Shown here one piece after another: positions 1 through 8,818 of a DNA stretch of 64,000 bases (its first letter is position 1; the number at the start of each line of letters is the position of its first letter). The DNA lies in the NCBI RefSeq assembly GCF_005796225.1, contig NZ_VAHO01000001.1, positions 186,001-250,000 of the forward strand. The letters run 5' to 3'. The translations under genes were made by a program, and so were the position numbers. The notes below the pieces were generated by a model. That model had not been told where the DNA came from. It was given only the letters and a program-made list of their open reading frames with translations, and searched no databases. Origin of the DNA: Pseudarthrobacter sp. NamE5. Lineage in GTDB: Bacteria; Actinomycetota; Actinomycetes; Actinomycetales; Micrococcaceae.

Positions 1-88
1 AGACGGAGCAGGCCGGCCTTCCGCCGGCGGTTAAGGCAGCAGTCAATGCAGCCGCCAGGCGGTCACCGAAAAAGCGGTAACCCCCGGC

Positions 89-1108
89 TCAGGCCACCTT
101 GCCAGGGTTCTCCCGCCGGCGTTCGGAACGCGCTGCCTGGCCCGGCTTTTCCACATGGACAGATGGGAACTGTTCCCTTCCCTGCAGCCTCCCGGCGGGA
201 TGGCCGGGAGGGAACGGTCCCGGCCGGCCCAGTCCGAACACCGGGGAGGGCTGCGGCCGCTTTGCCACCAATGCGTCCTCATCCACGCTGTGCGGCCGGA
301 GGCGCTTTAACACCCACGGAACAAAATACTGCCGCGCCCACACCAGGTCCTCGGCCCTGGCCTGTTTCCATCCGTGCGCGGGAAGCGGCCGCGGTTGCAG
401 GGGGTGGAGGGGATGGTCCACGCCGAGGGCGTTGAGGGTGGCGACGGCTACGCTGTGGTGACCCAGCGGCGAGAGGTGCAGCCGGTCCGGGTCCCACATC
501 AGGGCATGCTGGAGTTCCGGCAGGCACCACAGATCCACCATGATGGCGTGCCGCCGCGCTGCGATGGCGTGGAGGTGTTCGTTGTAGACAGCCATGCGCC
601 CGCGGATCTTGCTGAACACCGGCGTATTGCCCCAGTCAGGCCCGGCAAAGAGGAGCACGGTAGCCCCGGTCCCGGCCAGTACCTGCACCGCGTGGTCCAT
701 TTTGTCGGCAAGCTTGTCCGGGTCACCGCGCCGGAAGATGATGTCATTTCCGCCGCCGGACATAGCCACGAGGTCCGGCCGCAGGGCCAGCGCCGAATCC
801 AGCTGCCGGTCCAGAATCTGCTGGAGCAGCATTCCCCGGACCGCAAGATTGGCATAGGCGAAGTCCGGCTGGCCGGCGCTCAGTTCCTCCGCCACCCGGT
901 CGGCCCAGCCCCGGAGCCCGCCCAGGCTGCGCGGTTCCGGGTCGCCCACGCCTTCGGTATACGAATCCCCCAGCGCCACAAAACGGCGCCACGGATGCTG
1001 CCAGGTTCCAAACTCCGGATCCGCACGCCGCACCTCCGGATCCCCACATTGCCCGTGCAGCTGCACGCGAACTTCTTCCGGCCGCTGCTCCTGCTTCTCC
1101 GCAGTCAT
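89..1108 (-). CDS. SGNH/GDSL-family hydrolase
   Basis: Predicted 339-aa esterase/lipase-like hydrolase. The block I GDS motif (FVALGDSYTEG) lies near residue 47, the GGND oxyanion block near residue 117, and a D-x-x-H pair (DRLHLS) near residue 210, which together give the SGNH catalytic set. No signal peptide is visible, so it is probably cytoplasmic. The substrate cannot be told from sequence. The ATG overlaps the stop of the upstream GAF-ANTAR gene (ATGA), so the two are probably translationally coupled. Oddity: the catalytic domain ends near residue 265, and about 70 extra Pro/Arg/Gly-rich residues follow. This suggests a read-through extension compared with usual family members of roughly 260-270 aa. 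Confidence 0.8.
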   Translation of the reverse strand: MTAEKQEQRPEEVRVQLHGQCGDPEVRRADPEFGTWQHPWRRFVALGDSYTEGVGDPEPRSLGGLRGWADRVAEELSAGQPDFAYANLAVRGMLLQQILDRQLDSALALRPDLVAMSGGGNDIIFRRGDPDKLADKMDHAVQVLAGTGATVLLFAGPDWGNTPVFSKIRGRMAVYNEHLHAIAARRHAIMVDLWCLPELQHALMWDPDRLHLSPLGHHSVAVATLNALGVDHPLHPLQPRPLPAHGWKQARAEDLVWARQYFVPWVLKRLRPHSVDEDALVAKRPQPSPVFGLGRPGPFPPGHPAGRLQGREQFPSVHVEKPGQAARSERRRENPGKVA

Positions 1109-2010
1109 GCCGTCCTCCCTTCCGCCGTCGGCGGCAGGTCCGTGTCCGCTCCGCCTCCTGCGCGGCGCAGCTCGTCCGCCTCGTGGTCCAGTTCGGCAGG
1201 AGGCACCACGCGGAAGTCCGCCACTCCCTCGGGGCTTCCTGGCCCCAGCCCGGAGGGCTCACTGCCCGCATCCGCGGCCCGGGCCCGCTGCTCACGCCCG
1301 GGACCGGGCGCGACGATGTTCAGGGCAGCACCCCGAAGGTCAAGCTCGTGGTGCAGTGCCTGGGTCTGCAGGAACCGGAGGGCGCCTTCGCGGCTGAGCC
1401 CGTACTCATCCATAAGGCTGCGCACCGCCAGGTCCACCAGGACCAGGGAACTTTGCACGACGGCGATTCCCGCCGTCGCCTCGGCCCGCTCGGCAACCCG
1501 GACCACCACGCGCAGCGCACGTGCCACCTGCCGCGCATAACTGCGGCTACGGAGCAGGTCGTCACTGGAAAAGGCGTGCGGAAAGGCTGCATACAGGTTG
1601 ATGGCGGCACTGGTTCCACCTTCGGACGCGATGGGCACCGACAGGAGCGACTGGACACCGTGGCCGGCGGCCGCATTGGCGTAGCCGGGCCAGCGGCGGT
1701 CCCGGCTGACGTCGGACAACAGTACGAATTCGCCGCTGCGGAGGGCCTCCATCACGGGCCCGTCAGCGAAGGAGCACTGCTCCCGGTCCGCCTCGCGTGC
1801 CTTTTCCGTACCGGCGGCAACGGTGCGTGCCTGTCCCAGCCGGAAGAGAGTGGCGGCCCAGCTGATGCCGCGCTGGTCACCCTTGATGTCCGCCATGAAG
1901 TCGCGCGTGACCTCCCAGAGGTAGGTTTCGACATCCTTGCTGTCGAACACCTGCTCCGGGGGTACTGGAAGGGGTTTCCAGCCGAGCTGCCCTGCGGGTT
2001 CAGCGGCCAT
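1105..2010 (-). CDS. GAF and ANTAR domain protein (putative RNA-binding antiterminator)
   Basis: A 301-aa cytoplasmic regulator. Residues about 40-165 look like a GAF sensor domain, with the typical segment LLSVPIASEGG and following beta strands. Residues about 180-235 form a three-helix ANTAR-like region (SLMDEYGLSREGALRFLQ). In this family ANTAR binds paired hexaloop hairpins in mRNA to prevent termination. The C-terminal 60 residues are low-complexity Gly/Pro/Ala. The gene is first in a two-gene unit, and its stop overlaps the start of the SGNH hydrolase by 4 nt. The ANTAR match is somewhat degenerate, so RNA binding is inference. The ligand is unknown. Confidence 0.75.
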   Translation of the reverse strand: MAAEPAGQLGWKPLPVPPEQVFDSKDVETYLWEVTRDFMADIKGDQRGISWAATLFRLGQARTVAAGTEKAREADREQCSFADGPVMEALRSGEFVLLSDVSRDRRWPGYANAAAGHGVQSLLSVPIASEGGTSAAINLYAAFPHAFSSDDLLRSRSYARQVARALRVVVRVAERAEATAGIAVVQSSLVLVDLAVRSLMDEYGLSREGALRFLQTQALHHELDLRGAALNIVAPGPGREQRARAADAGSEPSGLGPGSPEGVADFRVVPPAELDHEADELRRAGGGADTDLPPTAEGRTA

Positions 2011-2105
2011 GTTCCACGCCTTGTTGGGAGCGCCGCGGCCTACTGCAAAACCTTGTATTTACAGAATACGTCCCGTGCGCCCTTCAAGGGAGGGGCAGTG
2101 CGGAA

Positions 2106-2978
2106 TCAGCCCGCCTGCTCCCGGTTCAGCACGATGTCGTACGCCTCCACCCGCCGGTCCGTCACCGTGGTGGGCGCCTCGAGGTGGACGGCGCCGGACG
2201 GCAGGATCCCGGCGCCGCCGAACCTTTCCATCACCTGCCACTGCGCCACGACATCTTCGCCTGCGTGGTTCGCAGGCAGCATGGTCCAGAAGCTGAATCC
2301 GCCGGCGGCGTTGAGCGCGTCCCGCCGGTACATGGCGCAGCCACCCAGCCAGGCCACCCGGTAGGGAACCCACTCGCCGGGCTGCAGGGACAGGTCGGCG
2401 CCCAGGTGGCTGAGGTTCGCCGCGCTGTGAAGTGGCCAGCGGTCAAAGCCCGGTTCACCGGGGCGGATGCGTTCCGGCGTAACAGGGCCGTCCCAGGCTT
2501 CGAAGACCGCCGTCTGCTCCGGCCTCCTGTCGTCCAGGTAGGACAGGCCCTGGGGTGCCATTCCCACGAAACCGCAGTCCAGCTTGTCCAAGGCGATGCT
2601 GAGCCGGTCCAGCGCTCCGGGTTCCAGCCAGACGTCGTCGTCCAGGAACAGGCATTTCTCCGCGGTTGACTGCTCCAGCAGGAACTGGCGGTGTTCCGCC
2701 AGCCCCCGCCGCGGCAGGTGGCGGAGAAGGGTGACCGGACGGCCCTGGGCTTCGAGGACCCGCACCATGGCGGCAGCAGCAGGGTGTTCCCAGCCTGGTG
2801 CGCCGGTTGACTGGTCACTGATAACGACGGCGAAGGCCGGCTCGGTCTGTCCGGCAAGTCCCGCCAGGGTCACGGCGAGTTCCGCCGGACGGTTGCAGGT
2901 GGGCAGCAGCACGTCCACGTCTACCTGGCCCGGCACGCCACTACGGCGCGCCCATTGTTCTGAAGATCTTGCGCTCAC
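2106..2978 (-). CDS. Family 2 glycosyltransferase
   Basis: A 290-aa GT-A fold glycosyltransferase from the GTG at 2976-2978. That start is chosen because AGGAGG lies 6 nt upstream; the open frame runs on to an ATG at 3065, but no good ribosome site precedes it. Near the N-terminus DVLLPTCNRP starts the nucleotide-binding Rossmann half, and FLDDDVWLEPG carries the metal-binding DxD motif. Acceptor-side motifs include GGCAMYRRD and AGEDVVAQW (ED acid pair). There are no transmembrane helices. It could transfer a sugar to a cell-surface glycan or small molecule, but no neighbouring polysaccharide genes narrow this down. Confidence 0.82.
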   Translation of the reverse strand: MSARSSEQWARRSGVPGQVDVDVLLPTCNRPAELAVTLAGLAGQTEPAFAVVISDQSTGAPGWEHPAAAAMVRVLEAQGRPVTLLRHLPRRGLAEHRQFLLEQSTAEKCLFLDDDVWLEPGALDRLSIALDKLDCGFVGMAPQGLSYLDDRRPEQTAVFEAWDGPVTPERIRPGEPGFDRWPLHSAANLSHLGADLSLQPGEWVPYRVAWLGGCAMYRRDALNAAGGFSFWTMLPANHAGEDVVAQWQVMERFGGAGILPSGAVHLEAPTTVTDRRVEAYDIVLNREQAG

Positions 2979-3157
2979 GCCCACCCTCCTGGCGCCTGCA
3001 TCGGCATAGCTAGCGAATGTGTTCGTCGTTCCTGTACCCACGTGGCCCGGATGTATGCCCGGCACGCCGAAGGCCTCCGCCCTGGGATTCCTAACGGATC
3101 GGGACGGAGGCCTCCTGGTGTGCAGTTCAGCAGGCGCGCTGGCAGCCCGGCTCCTGC

Positions 3158-3529
3158 TTAGCCGGCGTCAAAGCTTTCACCGCCGTCGTCGTTCGGTGAC
3201 TTCTCCTCAGGGAGGTCATTGCCGCTGCCGTCAGGAATCCCCGCAGCTTCCTGCCCTGGTTCAGAGGACACCGGAGCAGATCCCTGGGAGTCGTCGTTGG
3301 ACTCGTCGAGGTCGGCTTCACCGGAGGGAAGGTCCACGTCGCGGGGCACCGGGTCCCCGCTGGTTTCCTGCTGCGGCTCGTTGGTTCCCACGCTGTCCGA
3401 GTCACTGGCGCCGCCCGCCTGTGTGCTGTCTGCCGAGTCCTGGATTCCGCCCATTTCCTGCTCGGCGGTGGGAGTGCCGTAACCGCCCGAGTCCGTTTCC
3501 GGCTGTGCGTGCTGGTTTTCCTGCGTCAT
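3158..3529 (-). CDS. Small acidic disordered protein, unknown function
   Basis: A 123-aa protein, rich in Asp, Glu, Ser, Gly, Pro and Gln, with no Cys, no hydrophobic core and no membrane segment. It is predicted to be intrinsically disordered, like several other small proteins in this window. CAGGAGGAATT lies just upstream of the ATG, a strong ribosome site that supports it being a real gene. It lies downstream of, and in the same direction as, the short-chain dehydrogenase at 3578-4477 (48-nt gap), so the two may be co-transcribed. The family is not recognised. A hydrophilin-like role in desiccation or osmotic stress is only a guess from composition. Confidence 0.6.
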   Translation of the reverse strand: MTQENQHAQPETDSGGYGTPTAEQEMGGIQDSADSTQAGGASDSDSVGTNEPQQETSGDPVPRDVDLPSGEADLDESNDDSQGSAPVSSEPGQEAAGIPDGSGNDLPEEKSPNDDGGESFDAG

Positions 3530-3577
3530 AATTCCTCCTGTTGTGCGTTGGATTGAGCTGAACTGGGAGCTGGCCTG

Positions 3578-4477
3578 TCAGAGCGCCTTGCCGCCGGTGA
3601 CCGGCAGCACTGCCCCGGAGATGTAGGAGCCGTCCTCCGAGGCCAGCAGCACGTATGCCGCGGCCAGTTCGGCGGGCTGGCCCGCGCGCTCCAGCGGCGT
3701 GTCCTGGCCGAACTTGGGAAGTTTTTCCGGCCATTCCGTGGCGGGAATCAACGGTGTCCAAATGGGCCCCGGAGCCACCGCGTTGACCCTGATCCCCTGG
3801 GGACCAAGTTCCTGTGCCAGTGCCTTGGTGAACGCCACCTGCGCGGCCTTGGTCATTGCGTAGTCGATCAGGCCCGGGGAGGGATTGAAGGCCTGGACCG
3901 ATGACGTGGTGATGATCGAGGCGCCTGGCTTGAGGTGCGGAACAGCGGCCCGCGCCGTCCAGAGCAGCGAGTACAGGTTCGTCTTGAAAACCCGGTCGAA
4001 CTCCTCGGTGGGCAGGGTCTCCAGGCTTTCACGGTTCTTTTGGTATGCGGCGTTCAGCACCACGACGTCAAGCCGGCCGAACTCGGACACGGTTTCCTCG
4101 ACGATGCGCGTGCTGAATTCCTCCTCACGCCCGTCCCCGGCGAACAGGAGGGCACGCTGGCCGGCCTTCCGGATCCAGTCGGCGGTGTCCTGGGCGTCCT
4201 CCTCTTCTTCAGGGAGGTAGGAGATGGCGACGTCGGCCCCCTCGCGTGCAAAGGCTATGGCTGCGGCCTTGCCAATGCCGGAATCACCGCCGGTAATAAG
4301 CGCGGCCTTGCCCTGCAGCTTTCCGTGGCCCTCGTAGCTGAGTTCTCCATGGTCAGGCTTGGGTTCCATCGGCGCCGTGAGGCCGGGCTGCTTCTGTTCC
4401 TGTTCCGGGAACGGGCCCGAGTGGTAGCCGCCCCGCGGGTCCTTTGGCTGGTCTGTTTGCTTCTGTGTGTCGCTCAT
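3578..4477 (-). CDS. SDR family oxidoreductase (general-stress type)
   Basis: A 299-aa NAD(P)-dependent short-chain dehydrogenase with the long N-terminal extension (about 50 residues, DPRGGYHSGPFPEQ) typical of the YhdF/YhxC (GSP39-like) subgroup. The cofactor motif TGGDSGIG is at residues 62-69; the NAA motif, the catalytic Ser in TTSSV and YAMTK follow. The start ATG at 4477 is chosen because the upstream 16 codons look non-coding and homologues begin with a similar hydrophilic leader. Members of this subgroup are often in stress regulons. The substrate is not predictable. Confidence 0.85.
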   Translation of the reverse strand: MSDTQKQTDQPKDPRGGYHSGPFPEQEQKQPGLTAPMEPKPDHGELSYEGHGKLQGKAALITGGDSGIGKAAAIAFAREGADVAISYLPEEEEDAQDTADWIRKAGQRALLFAGDGREEEFSTRIVEETVSEFGRLDVVVLNAAYQKNRESLETLPTEEFDRVFKTNLYSLLWTARAAVPHLKPGASIITTSSVQAFNPSPGLIDYAMTKAAQVAFTKALAQELGPQGIRVNAVAPGPIWTPLIPATEWPEKLPKFGQDTPLERAGQPAELAAAYVLLASEDGSYISGAVLPVTGGKAL

Positions 4478-4687
4478 AGTCCGCCTGCTCACTGTGTCGG
4501 TTTTTCGAAGAGCTCCGCCATGCACCGGCTCCTCGAAGCTATCCCGGCCGGAGGAGCAAAGTCCACCGCCCAGTTCGAATAATCAGTAAACTTATCAAAT
4601 GTTGGCTTTGGCGCAACGTCAACCTTGCTTCTGGGTAGGGAAAGAGTAGAAAGAAACCCCCCGGGGGCGGCAGCGGAAGGAGATGCA

Positions 4688-5209
4688 ATGTCCGAGGTGG
4701 AGGATTACACGGGCCGAACGGGCAGGAACGAAACCCGTGAGGAACAGCTGGACCGCAACTGGGCTGAGCTGCTCCAGGAGATGCGGGTCCTGCAGATGGG
4801 CGTGCAGATCCTGGCCGGCTTCCTGCTGACCCTGCCCTTCCAGGAGCGGTTTGAAGACCTGGATGAATTCCAGGTGAACCTTTACCTGACGAACGTCGTC
4901 ATCGCCGCGCTGACTACGGCACTCATCCTCCTGCCGGTCAGCGTGCACCGGCGGCTCTTCCGCAAGCGACTCAAGGAAACACTGGTTTCCAGCGGAGACA
5001 CCATCGCCAAGTTGACCCTTGCCGGCATTGCACTGCTGAGCGCGGGAACGGCAGCCCTGGTCTTTGACGTCACCGCCGGACGTTCGGCAGGGCTCACCGC
5101 CGGCGGAGCGCTGATGGCAGTGATGGTGATTCTCCTCGTTTACGTCCCCATCCACCTGAACAGGCGCGCTGCAGCAGAGGCGGCACCAGCCAATTTCAAA
5201 CAGAAGTGA
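4688..5209 (+). CDS. DUF6328-type membrane protein
   Basis: A 173-aa protein with an acidic N-terminus (about 35 residues) and four predicted transmembrane helices (about 38-58, 69-92, 110-133 and 140-158). It matches the DUF6328 pattern of small actinobacterial membrane proteins, with conserved R-NWAELLQE-R-LQ near residue 25. The ATG at 4688 is preceded by GGAAGGAG. The function is unknown for the family. The next gene starts 43 nt downstream in the same direction, so the two may form a unit. Confidence 0.75.
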   Translation: MSEVEDYTGRTGRNETREEQLDRNWAELLQEMRVLQMGVQILAGFLLTLPFQERFEDLDEFQVNLYLTNVVIAALTTALILLPVSVHRRLFRKRLKETLVSSGDTIAKLTLAGIALLSAGTAALVFDVTAGRSAGLTAGGALMAVMVILLVYVPIHLNRRAAAEAAPANFKQK

Positions 5210-5252
5210 CCCCGGTCAGTTCCGGGTCTGCTCCCAACGAAAGGAAAACTGT

Positions 5253-5597
5253 ATGAGAAACATCCTGAGAAGTGCTCTTTTTGCCCTGCTGGTCATCTCG
5301 GCGCCGGCACTGCCGCTGGGGGCGGCACACGCGTCGCCGGCCGGGGGCTCCGCAACGGCCGCTGTGCAGACGGGTTCGGGATCCTCCGGAGGGGCGTGGG
5401 CGATGACTGCTTCATCTCCCACGCCTTCTCCCGGGGATACCGCCTCCACGGGCCCCGCGAACCCGGGAACCGGCGAATCGGCACAGAATGAGTCCACCCG
5501 GCTCGACTTCGCCCCGTGGGTCATCGGCGGGATAGCCCTGGCAACGCTGATCGTGGTGCTGATCTGGCGGCGCCGCCGCAACACCACCATCGTTTAG
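5253..5597 (+). CDS. Small exported protein with C-terminal membrane anchor
   Basis: A 114-aa protein with a Sec signal peptide (MRNILRSALFALLVISAPA, likely cleaved after AHA near residue 27). A Ser/Thr/Pro/Gly-rich extracellular stalk follows (about 28-85), then one transmembrane helix (about 88-106) and a basic RRRR tail. No LPXTG motif is visible, so it is a membrane-anchored surface protein and not a sortase substrate. GAAAGGAAAAC precedes the ATG. The function is not recognised. It ends 4 nt before the convergent glycerate kinase gene. Confidence 0.65.
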   Translation: MRNILRSALFALLVISAPALPLGAAHASPAGGSATAAVQTGSGSSGGAWAMTASSPTPSPGDTASTGPANPGTGESAQNESTRLDFAPWVIGGIALATLIVVLIWRRRRNTTIV

Positions 5598-5601
5598 CTG
5601 C

Positions 5602-6726
5602 TTACGCGCCCTCAAGTACCTGGCTTGTTGCCCAGGCCAGGTACTTGGCGGCGTTGGCCAAGGCGTCCTGAGGGCTGGGTGCCACGTCCAGCAGCTGCGC
5701 GGCAGCCACTACCCCATGCCCCGCGAGGTCTTCGGGCGTGACCAGGATCCGGCCGGCCACCACAATCACTGGAATTCCGCGCTCCCGGGCGGCGTCAGCC
5801 AGGGCGATGGGAGCTTTCCCGGTCAGGGACTGAGAGTCCATGGAGCCCTCACCGGTGATCACCAGGTCCGCCGCGCCCAGCTGCGAGGCCAAGCCGGTAA
5901 GCCCGGCCACCAGCGCGAAGCCGCCTTCCAGCGTGGCACCGGTAAAGGCAAGGAACGACGCCGGGAAGCCGCCGGCGGCGCCGGCCCCCGGGACGTTCAC
6001 GTCCCGGCCCGTAGCTTGGCGCAGGACGGACGCCCAGTTACGCAGCCCCGCGTCGAGCAATTCTGCTGCGTCCGGGTCCGCACCCTTCTGCGGAGAGAAG
6101 ACGTGCGCCGCGCCCGTTGGCCCGTACAGGGGATTGCGGACGTCGACGGCAATCCGGAAGGTGGTGGCTGCAAGCCGGGGGTCCAGGGCGCTGGCGTCAA
6201 GCGCGACGACGTCGGCCAGTGAGCCGCCGCCCAGCGGAACCACGTTGCCGGCGGAGTCCAGCGGCTTCAGGCCCAGGGCGCGCAGGGCACCGCTGCCGCC
6301 GTCGGTCATCGCTGATCCGCCGAGTCCCAGCACAATTTCCGTGGCCCCGGCGTCCAGGGCAGCTGCGATCAACTGTCCGCAGCCATAGCTGTGTGCGCGG
6401 AGGGCGTTCTCCGGGGTGGGCTCCATGCCTGCAAGGCCGGAGGCCTGCGCCGTCTCGATGACGGCGGTGACCTTTCCGCCGTTATCCTTCCGCAGGGCCC
6501 ACGCGGCACCAAGGGGCGCCAGGATCGGGCCCACGACGGCGTTCAGCCGCTCCTCGTAGCCGGCAGCCACTGCCGCTTCGAGTGTACCTTCGCCGCCGTC
6601 GGCTATGGGGAACTGCGTGGCTACGGCGTCCGGGTAAACCCGCAGCGCGCCCTCGGCGATGGCCGCAGCCGCCTCAGCTGCCGTCAGGGAACCCTTGAAC
6701 TTGTCCGGAGCAATAAGAATGCGCAT
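5602..6726 (-). CDS. glxK: Glycerate kinase (GarK/GlxK type)
   Basis: A 374-aa cytoplasmic enzyme that phosphorylates D-glycerate with ATP, feeding glyoxylate or serine-derived glycerate into glycolysis. It opens with IAPDKFKGSLTA, the hallmark of class II glycerate kinases. Other conserved blocks are PIADGGEGT (about residue 42), LGLGGSAMTDGG (about 132), AGAAGGFPA and ITGEGSMDSQS (about 287). The length is normal for the family (370-385 aa). The ribosome site before the ATG is weak. No other glyoxylate-pathway gene adjoins it, so whether the product is 2- or 3-phosphoglycerate is not decided here. Confidence 0.9.
   Translation of the reverse strand: MRILIAPDKFKGSLTAAEAAAAIAEGALRVYPDAVATQFPIADGGEGTLEAAVAAGYEERLNAVVGPILAPLGAAWALRKDNGGKVTAVIETAQASGLAGMEPTPENALRAHSYGCGQLIAAALDAGATEIVLGLGGSAMTDGGSGALRALGLKPLDSAGNVVPLGGGSLADVVALDASALDPRLAATTFRIAVDVRNPLYGPTGAAHVFSPQKGADPDAAELLDAGLRNWASVLRQATGRDVNVPGAGAAGGFPASFLAFTGATLEGGFALVAGLTGLASQLGAADLVITGEGSMDSQSLTGKAPIALADAARERGIPVIVVAGRILVTPEDLAGHGVVAAAQLLDVAPSPQDALANAAKYLAWATSQVLEGA
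5613..5647. terminator. Hairpin embedded in the 3' end of glxK
   Basis: A perfect 12-bp stem (CAAGTACCTGGC with its complement) and an 11-nt loop lie within the last coding codons of glxK, just past the end of the convergent small membrane-protein gene (5597). It may end rightward transcripts while also being coding on the other strand. No T-run follows. Function is inferred from position. Confidence 0.45.
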
Positions 6727-6810
6727 GCGACCATCATGCCAGCAGCCGCGTGGAAAGCGCTTGCCAAATCCGTAATCCGGACAGGAAGTGAGCCGACTGC
6801 TGGATAGCTC

Positions 6811-7620
6811 CTAGCCCTCGCGCCACTCGTGGCTGGTGATGTGTGATCCTGCCTGCGGCCCCATTTGGAGCATGCCGCCGTCCACAGGCCAGGAGGCGCC
6901 GTTGACGTAGCTGGAACCGGGCGAGGCCAGGAACGCGATCACGGCGGCAATTTCCCGGGCATCACCGGGCCTGCCGACCGGGACGCCCGGCCTGTCCTTG
7001 GACGTTGGATCCTCATCCTCCTGCCCGGTCATGGGGGTGGCGATCTCGCCGGGGGCAACCGTATTGGCAGTAATCCCATATTGGGCAAGCTCGAGGGCCA
7101 GCGTCTTCATGAGTCCACCCAGGCCGTGCTTTGAGGCGTCGTAGGCGGACGATCCCACCCGGGGCTGGAATTCATGCACGCTGGTGACCGCGATAAGCCG
7201 CCCGCCCCTGCCGGCCCGGACCATCCGGCGGGCAGCCGCCTGCAGGCAGACGAAGGCCCCGTTGAGGTTGGTATCCAAGGTTTCCATCCAGCGGTCAATG
7301 TCCATGTCCAGGAACTTGGTGCTCTCGCCGGTGCCCGCGTTATTGACGAAAACGTCAACGCCGCCCAGCTCGGCAGCCAGTTCTTCGATCACGCTGCCAG
7401 CGGAGCGGAGTTCGGTGGTGTCCAGCTGCCGCACCACGGCCTTGCGTCCCAGCCCACGGATTTCTTCGGCCGTGTTTTCCGCCCCGGCCTTGTCCGAGTG
7501 CCAGGTGACGCCCACGTCCATCCCTGCCCGGGCGAGGGCCACGGCGGTGGCCTTGCCGATACCGGAGTCCGACGCGGTGACGATGGCGGTGCTGGGGGTG
7601 AATCCTGCGGTGTCCTGCAT
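6811..7620 (-). CDS. SDR family oxidoreductase
   Basis: A 269-aa short-chain dehydrogenase. The cofactor loop TASDSGIG lies near residue 15, NNAG near residue 90, the catalytic Ser in AVTSV near residue 145 and YDASK near residue 157. The length and motif spacing are classical. The ATG at 7620 is preferred over one 24 nt upstream because AAGGAAAGG lies 8 nt before it. The C-terminus, with GGMLQMGPQAGSH, resembles glucose or 3-oxoacyl-ACP dehydrogenase-like members, but substrate cannot be assigned. It stands between the glycerate kinase and a small hypothetical gene. Confidence 0.85.
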   Translation of the reverse strand: MQDTAGFTPSTAIVTASDSGIGKATAVALARAGMDVGVTWHSDKAGAENTAEEIRGLGRKAVVRQLDTTELRSAGSVIEELAAELGGVDVFVNNAGTGESTKFLDMDIDRWMETLDTNLNGAFVCLQAAARRMVRAGRGGRLIAVTSVHEFQPRVGSSAYDASKHGLGGLMKTLALELAQYGITANTVAPGEIATPMTGQEDEDPTSKDRPGVPVGRPGDAREIAAVIAFLASPGSSYVNGASWPVDGGMLQMGPQAGSHITSHEWREG

Positions 7621-7727
7621 GGTGTCAACCTTTCCTTGGAACAAGCGGGGCAGTCGGTGATGCGTACGGGTTCGTGGCAGCGCCGGTTAGGGTGCGTGGT
7701 GATGGCAGCGTCAGGCAGCGCCGCGTG

Positions 7728-8144
7728 TCACGCAGGACGGCGGAGCTCCGGCGGCGGGTAGCCGCCATCCTGCGAAGGCTGCAGTTCGCTCGGCACGGCC
7801 CTCAGCGGGACGGCGAAGGTTACTACCTGCCGCCCACTCGGATCATCGGCCGACCTCACCGTCAGGCTCCTGGTTCCAGGCGGCACCGAGGGAGTGAACA
7901 CCTGCAGGTTCCGGGATCCCAGGGTGGCGGAATCCCGGAATGAATACTCTGTGCCGAAGTGGTCCTGGAGGATGATTCGTGGTTCCGGACCGCCGCCGGA
8001 CGCCAAGTGGATGTTAACCACCAGGCCGGTGGCCCAGATTTCGACTGAGAGGACGGTGAACTCCGTGGACCGGGTGACATGCCGCCCGTAGGTGGGTGGC
8101 AGCAGCATCTCGCGGAGGTCGCCGGAGGGGATGAGTTCGCGCAT
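7728..8144 (-). CDS. Conserved hypothetical protein, beta-rich
   Basis: A 138-aa protein from the ATG at 8144, with AGGAA 7 nt upstream; an in-frame GTG at 8177 is an alternative. The central part (about residues 25-110) alternates short hydrophobic strands with Gly/Pro turns and looks like a single beta-sandwich domain. The C-terminus is Pro-rich. There is no signal peptide or membrane helix. Similar proteins of unknown function are common in Arthrobacter genomes. I do not recognise a family. Confidence 0.55.
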   Translation of the reverse strand: MRELIPSGDLREMLLPPTYGRHVTRSTEFTVLSVEIWATGLVVNIHLASGGGPEPRIILQDHFGTEYSFRDSATLGSRNLQVFTPSVPPGTRSLTVRSADDPSGRQVVTFAVPLRAVPSELQPSQDGGYPPPELRRPA

Positions 8145-8234
8145 GGCAGTTCCTGTATGTTCTGCGTCCGCCGTCACTGGACCGGCGCCGGCGGGTGGGT
8201 CGGTGCTGGACTGGGGCGGTTGGACGGTTGCGGC

Positions 8235-8684
8235 TTAGGCGTCTTCCCGGCCGGGGTTTTCGAGCCGGAAAAAGTTTGACTGTTGGCCGTCGCTGCGTTG
8301 TTCCTGGTAGATGAAATTCAGCTGGCGGGCGTCGAAGGTTTTGAACCATTCCTCCCAGCTGATGTGGCGGAGCTTGTCATCATCGCCCCCGAAGTCGATC
8401 CGCAGCACTCCCAGGTGGTCACCGTGCTCGGTGCCTTCCACCGTGGCCGGAACGCCGTCGCGCTCTTCAGCCCACTGCCGGATCACTTCGTGGTGCGTGG
8501 TGACCAGGCTCCGGCCCTCGCGCTCGGGTTCGTCCTCCGTTGAGGTGACCTCCTGTGAGTACTTAAGGGACTTGGATGACTCCGGCCCGGTCCGCACCTT
8601 GCCCTCGTCGGGTCCGGCGCCCAGGTCTTCTTCATCCCGGTCCGCTTCAGCTTCGCGGCTCTTGTTGCCCTTGTCCTGCGCCAT
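8235..8684 (-). CDS. Conserved hypothetical protein with WEEWF-type C-terminal domain
   Basis: A 149-aa protein. The first 60 residues are a charged, disordered leader. The last 85 form a compact domain with THHEVIRQWAEERDG, GVLRIDFGG, ISWEEWFKTFD and FIYQEQ. This domain recurs in many bacteria as a small stand-alone protein of unknown function (sometimes mislabelled as a glucan branching enzyme). The start at ATG 8684 has GGAAAGGA 11 nt upstream. A DNA- or stress-related role has been guessed for such proteins, but nothing here tests it. Confidence 0.6.
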   Translation of the reverse strand: MAQDKGNKSREAEADRDEEDLGAGPDEGKVRTGPESSKSLKYSQEVTSTEDEPEREGRSLVTTHHEVIRQWAEERDGVPATVEGTEHGDHLGVLRIDFGGDDDKLRHISWEEWFKTFDARQLNFIYQEQRSDGQQSNFFRLENPGREDA

Positions 8685-8818
8685 GGATGGCCGTCCTTTC
8701 CCCTGGGGCTCCAACTAGTAAGTCTACTTACTATGTAGCCTCCCGGCCGGGCTCCCTGTCAAGGGCCCGCGGGGCTTCCGGCGGCTTCCCGCAGGCGCGA
8801 CACAGGCGGAGCGGCGGA

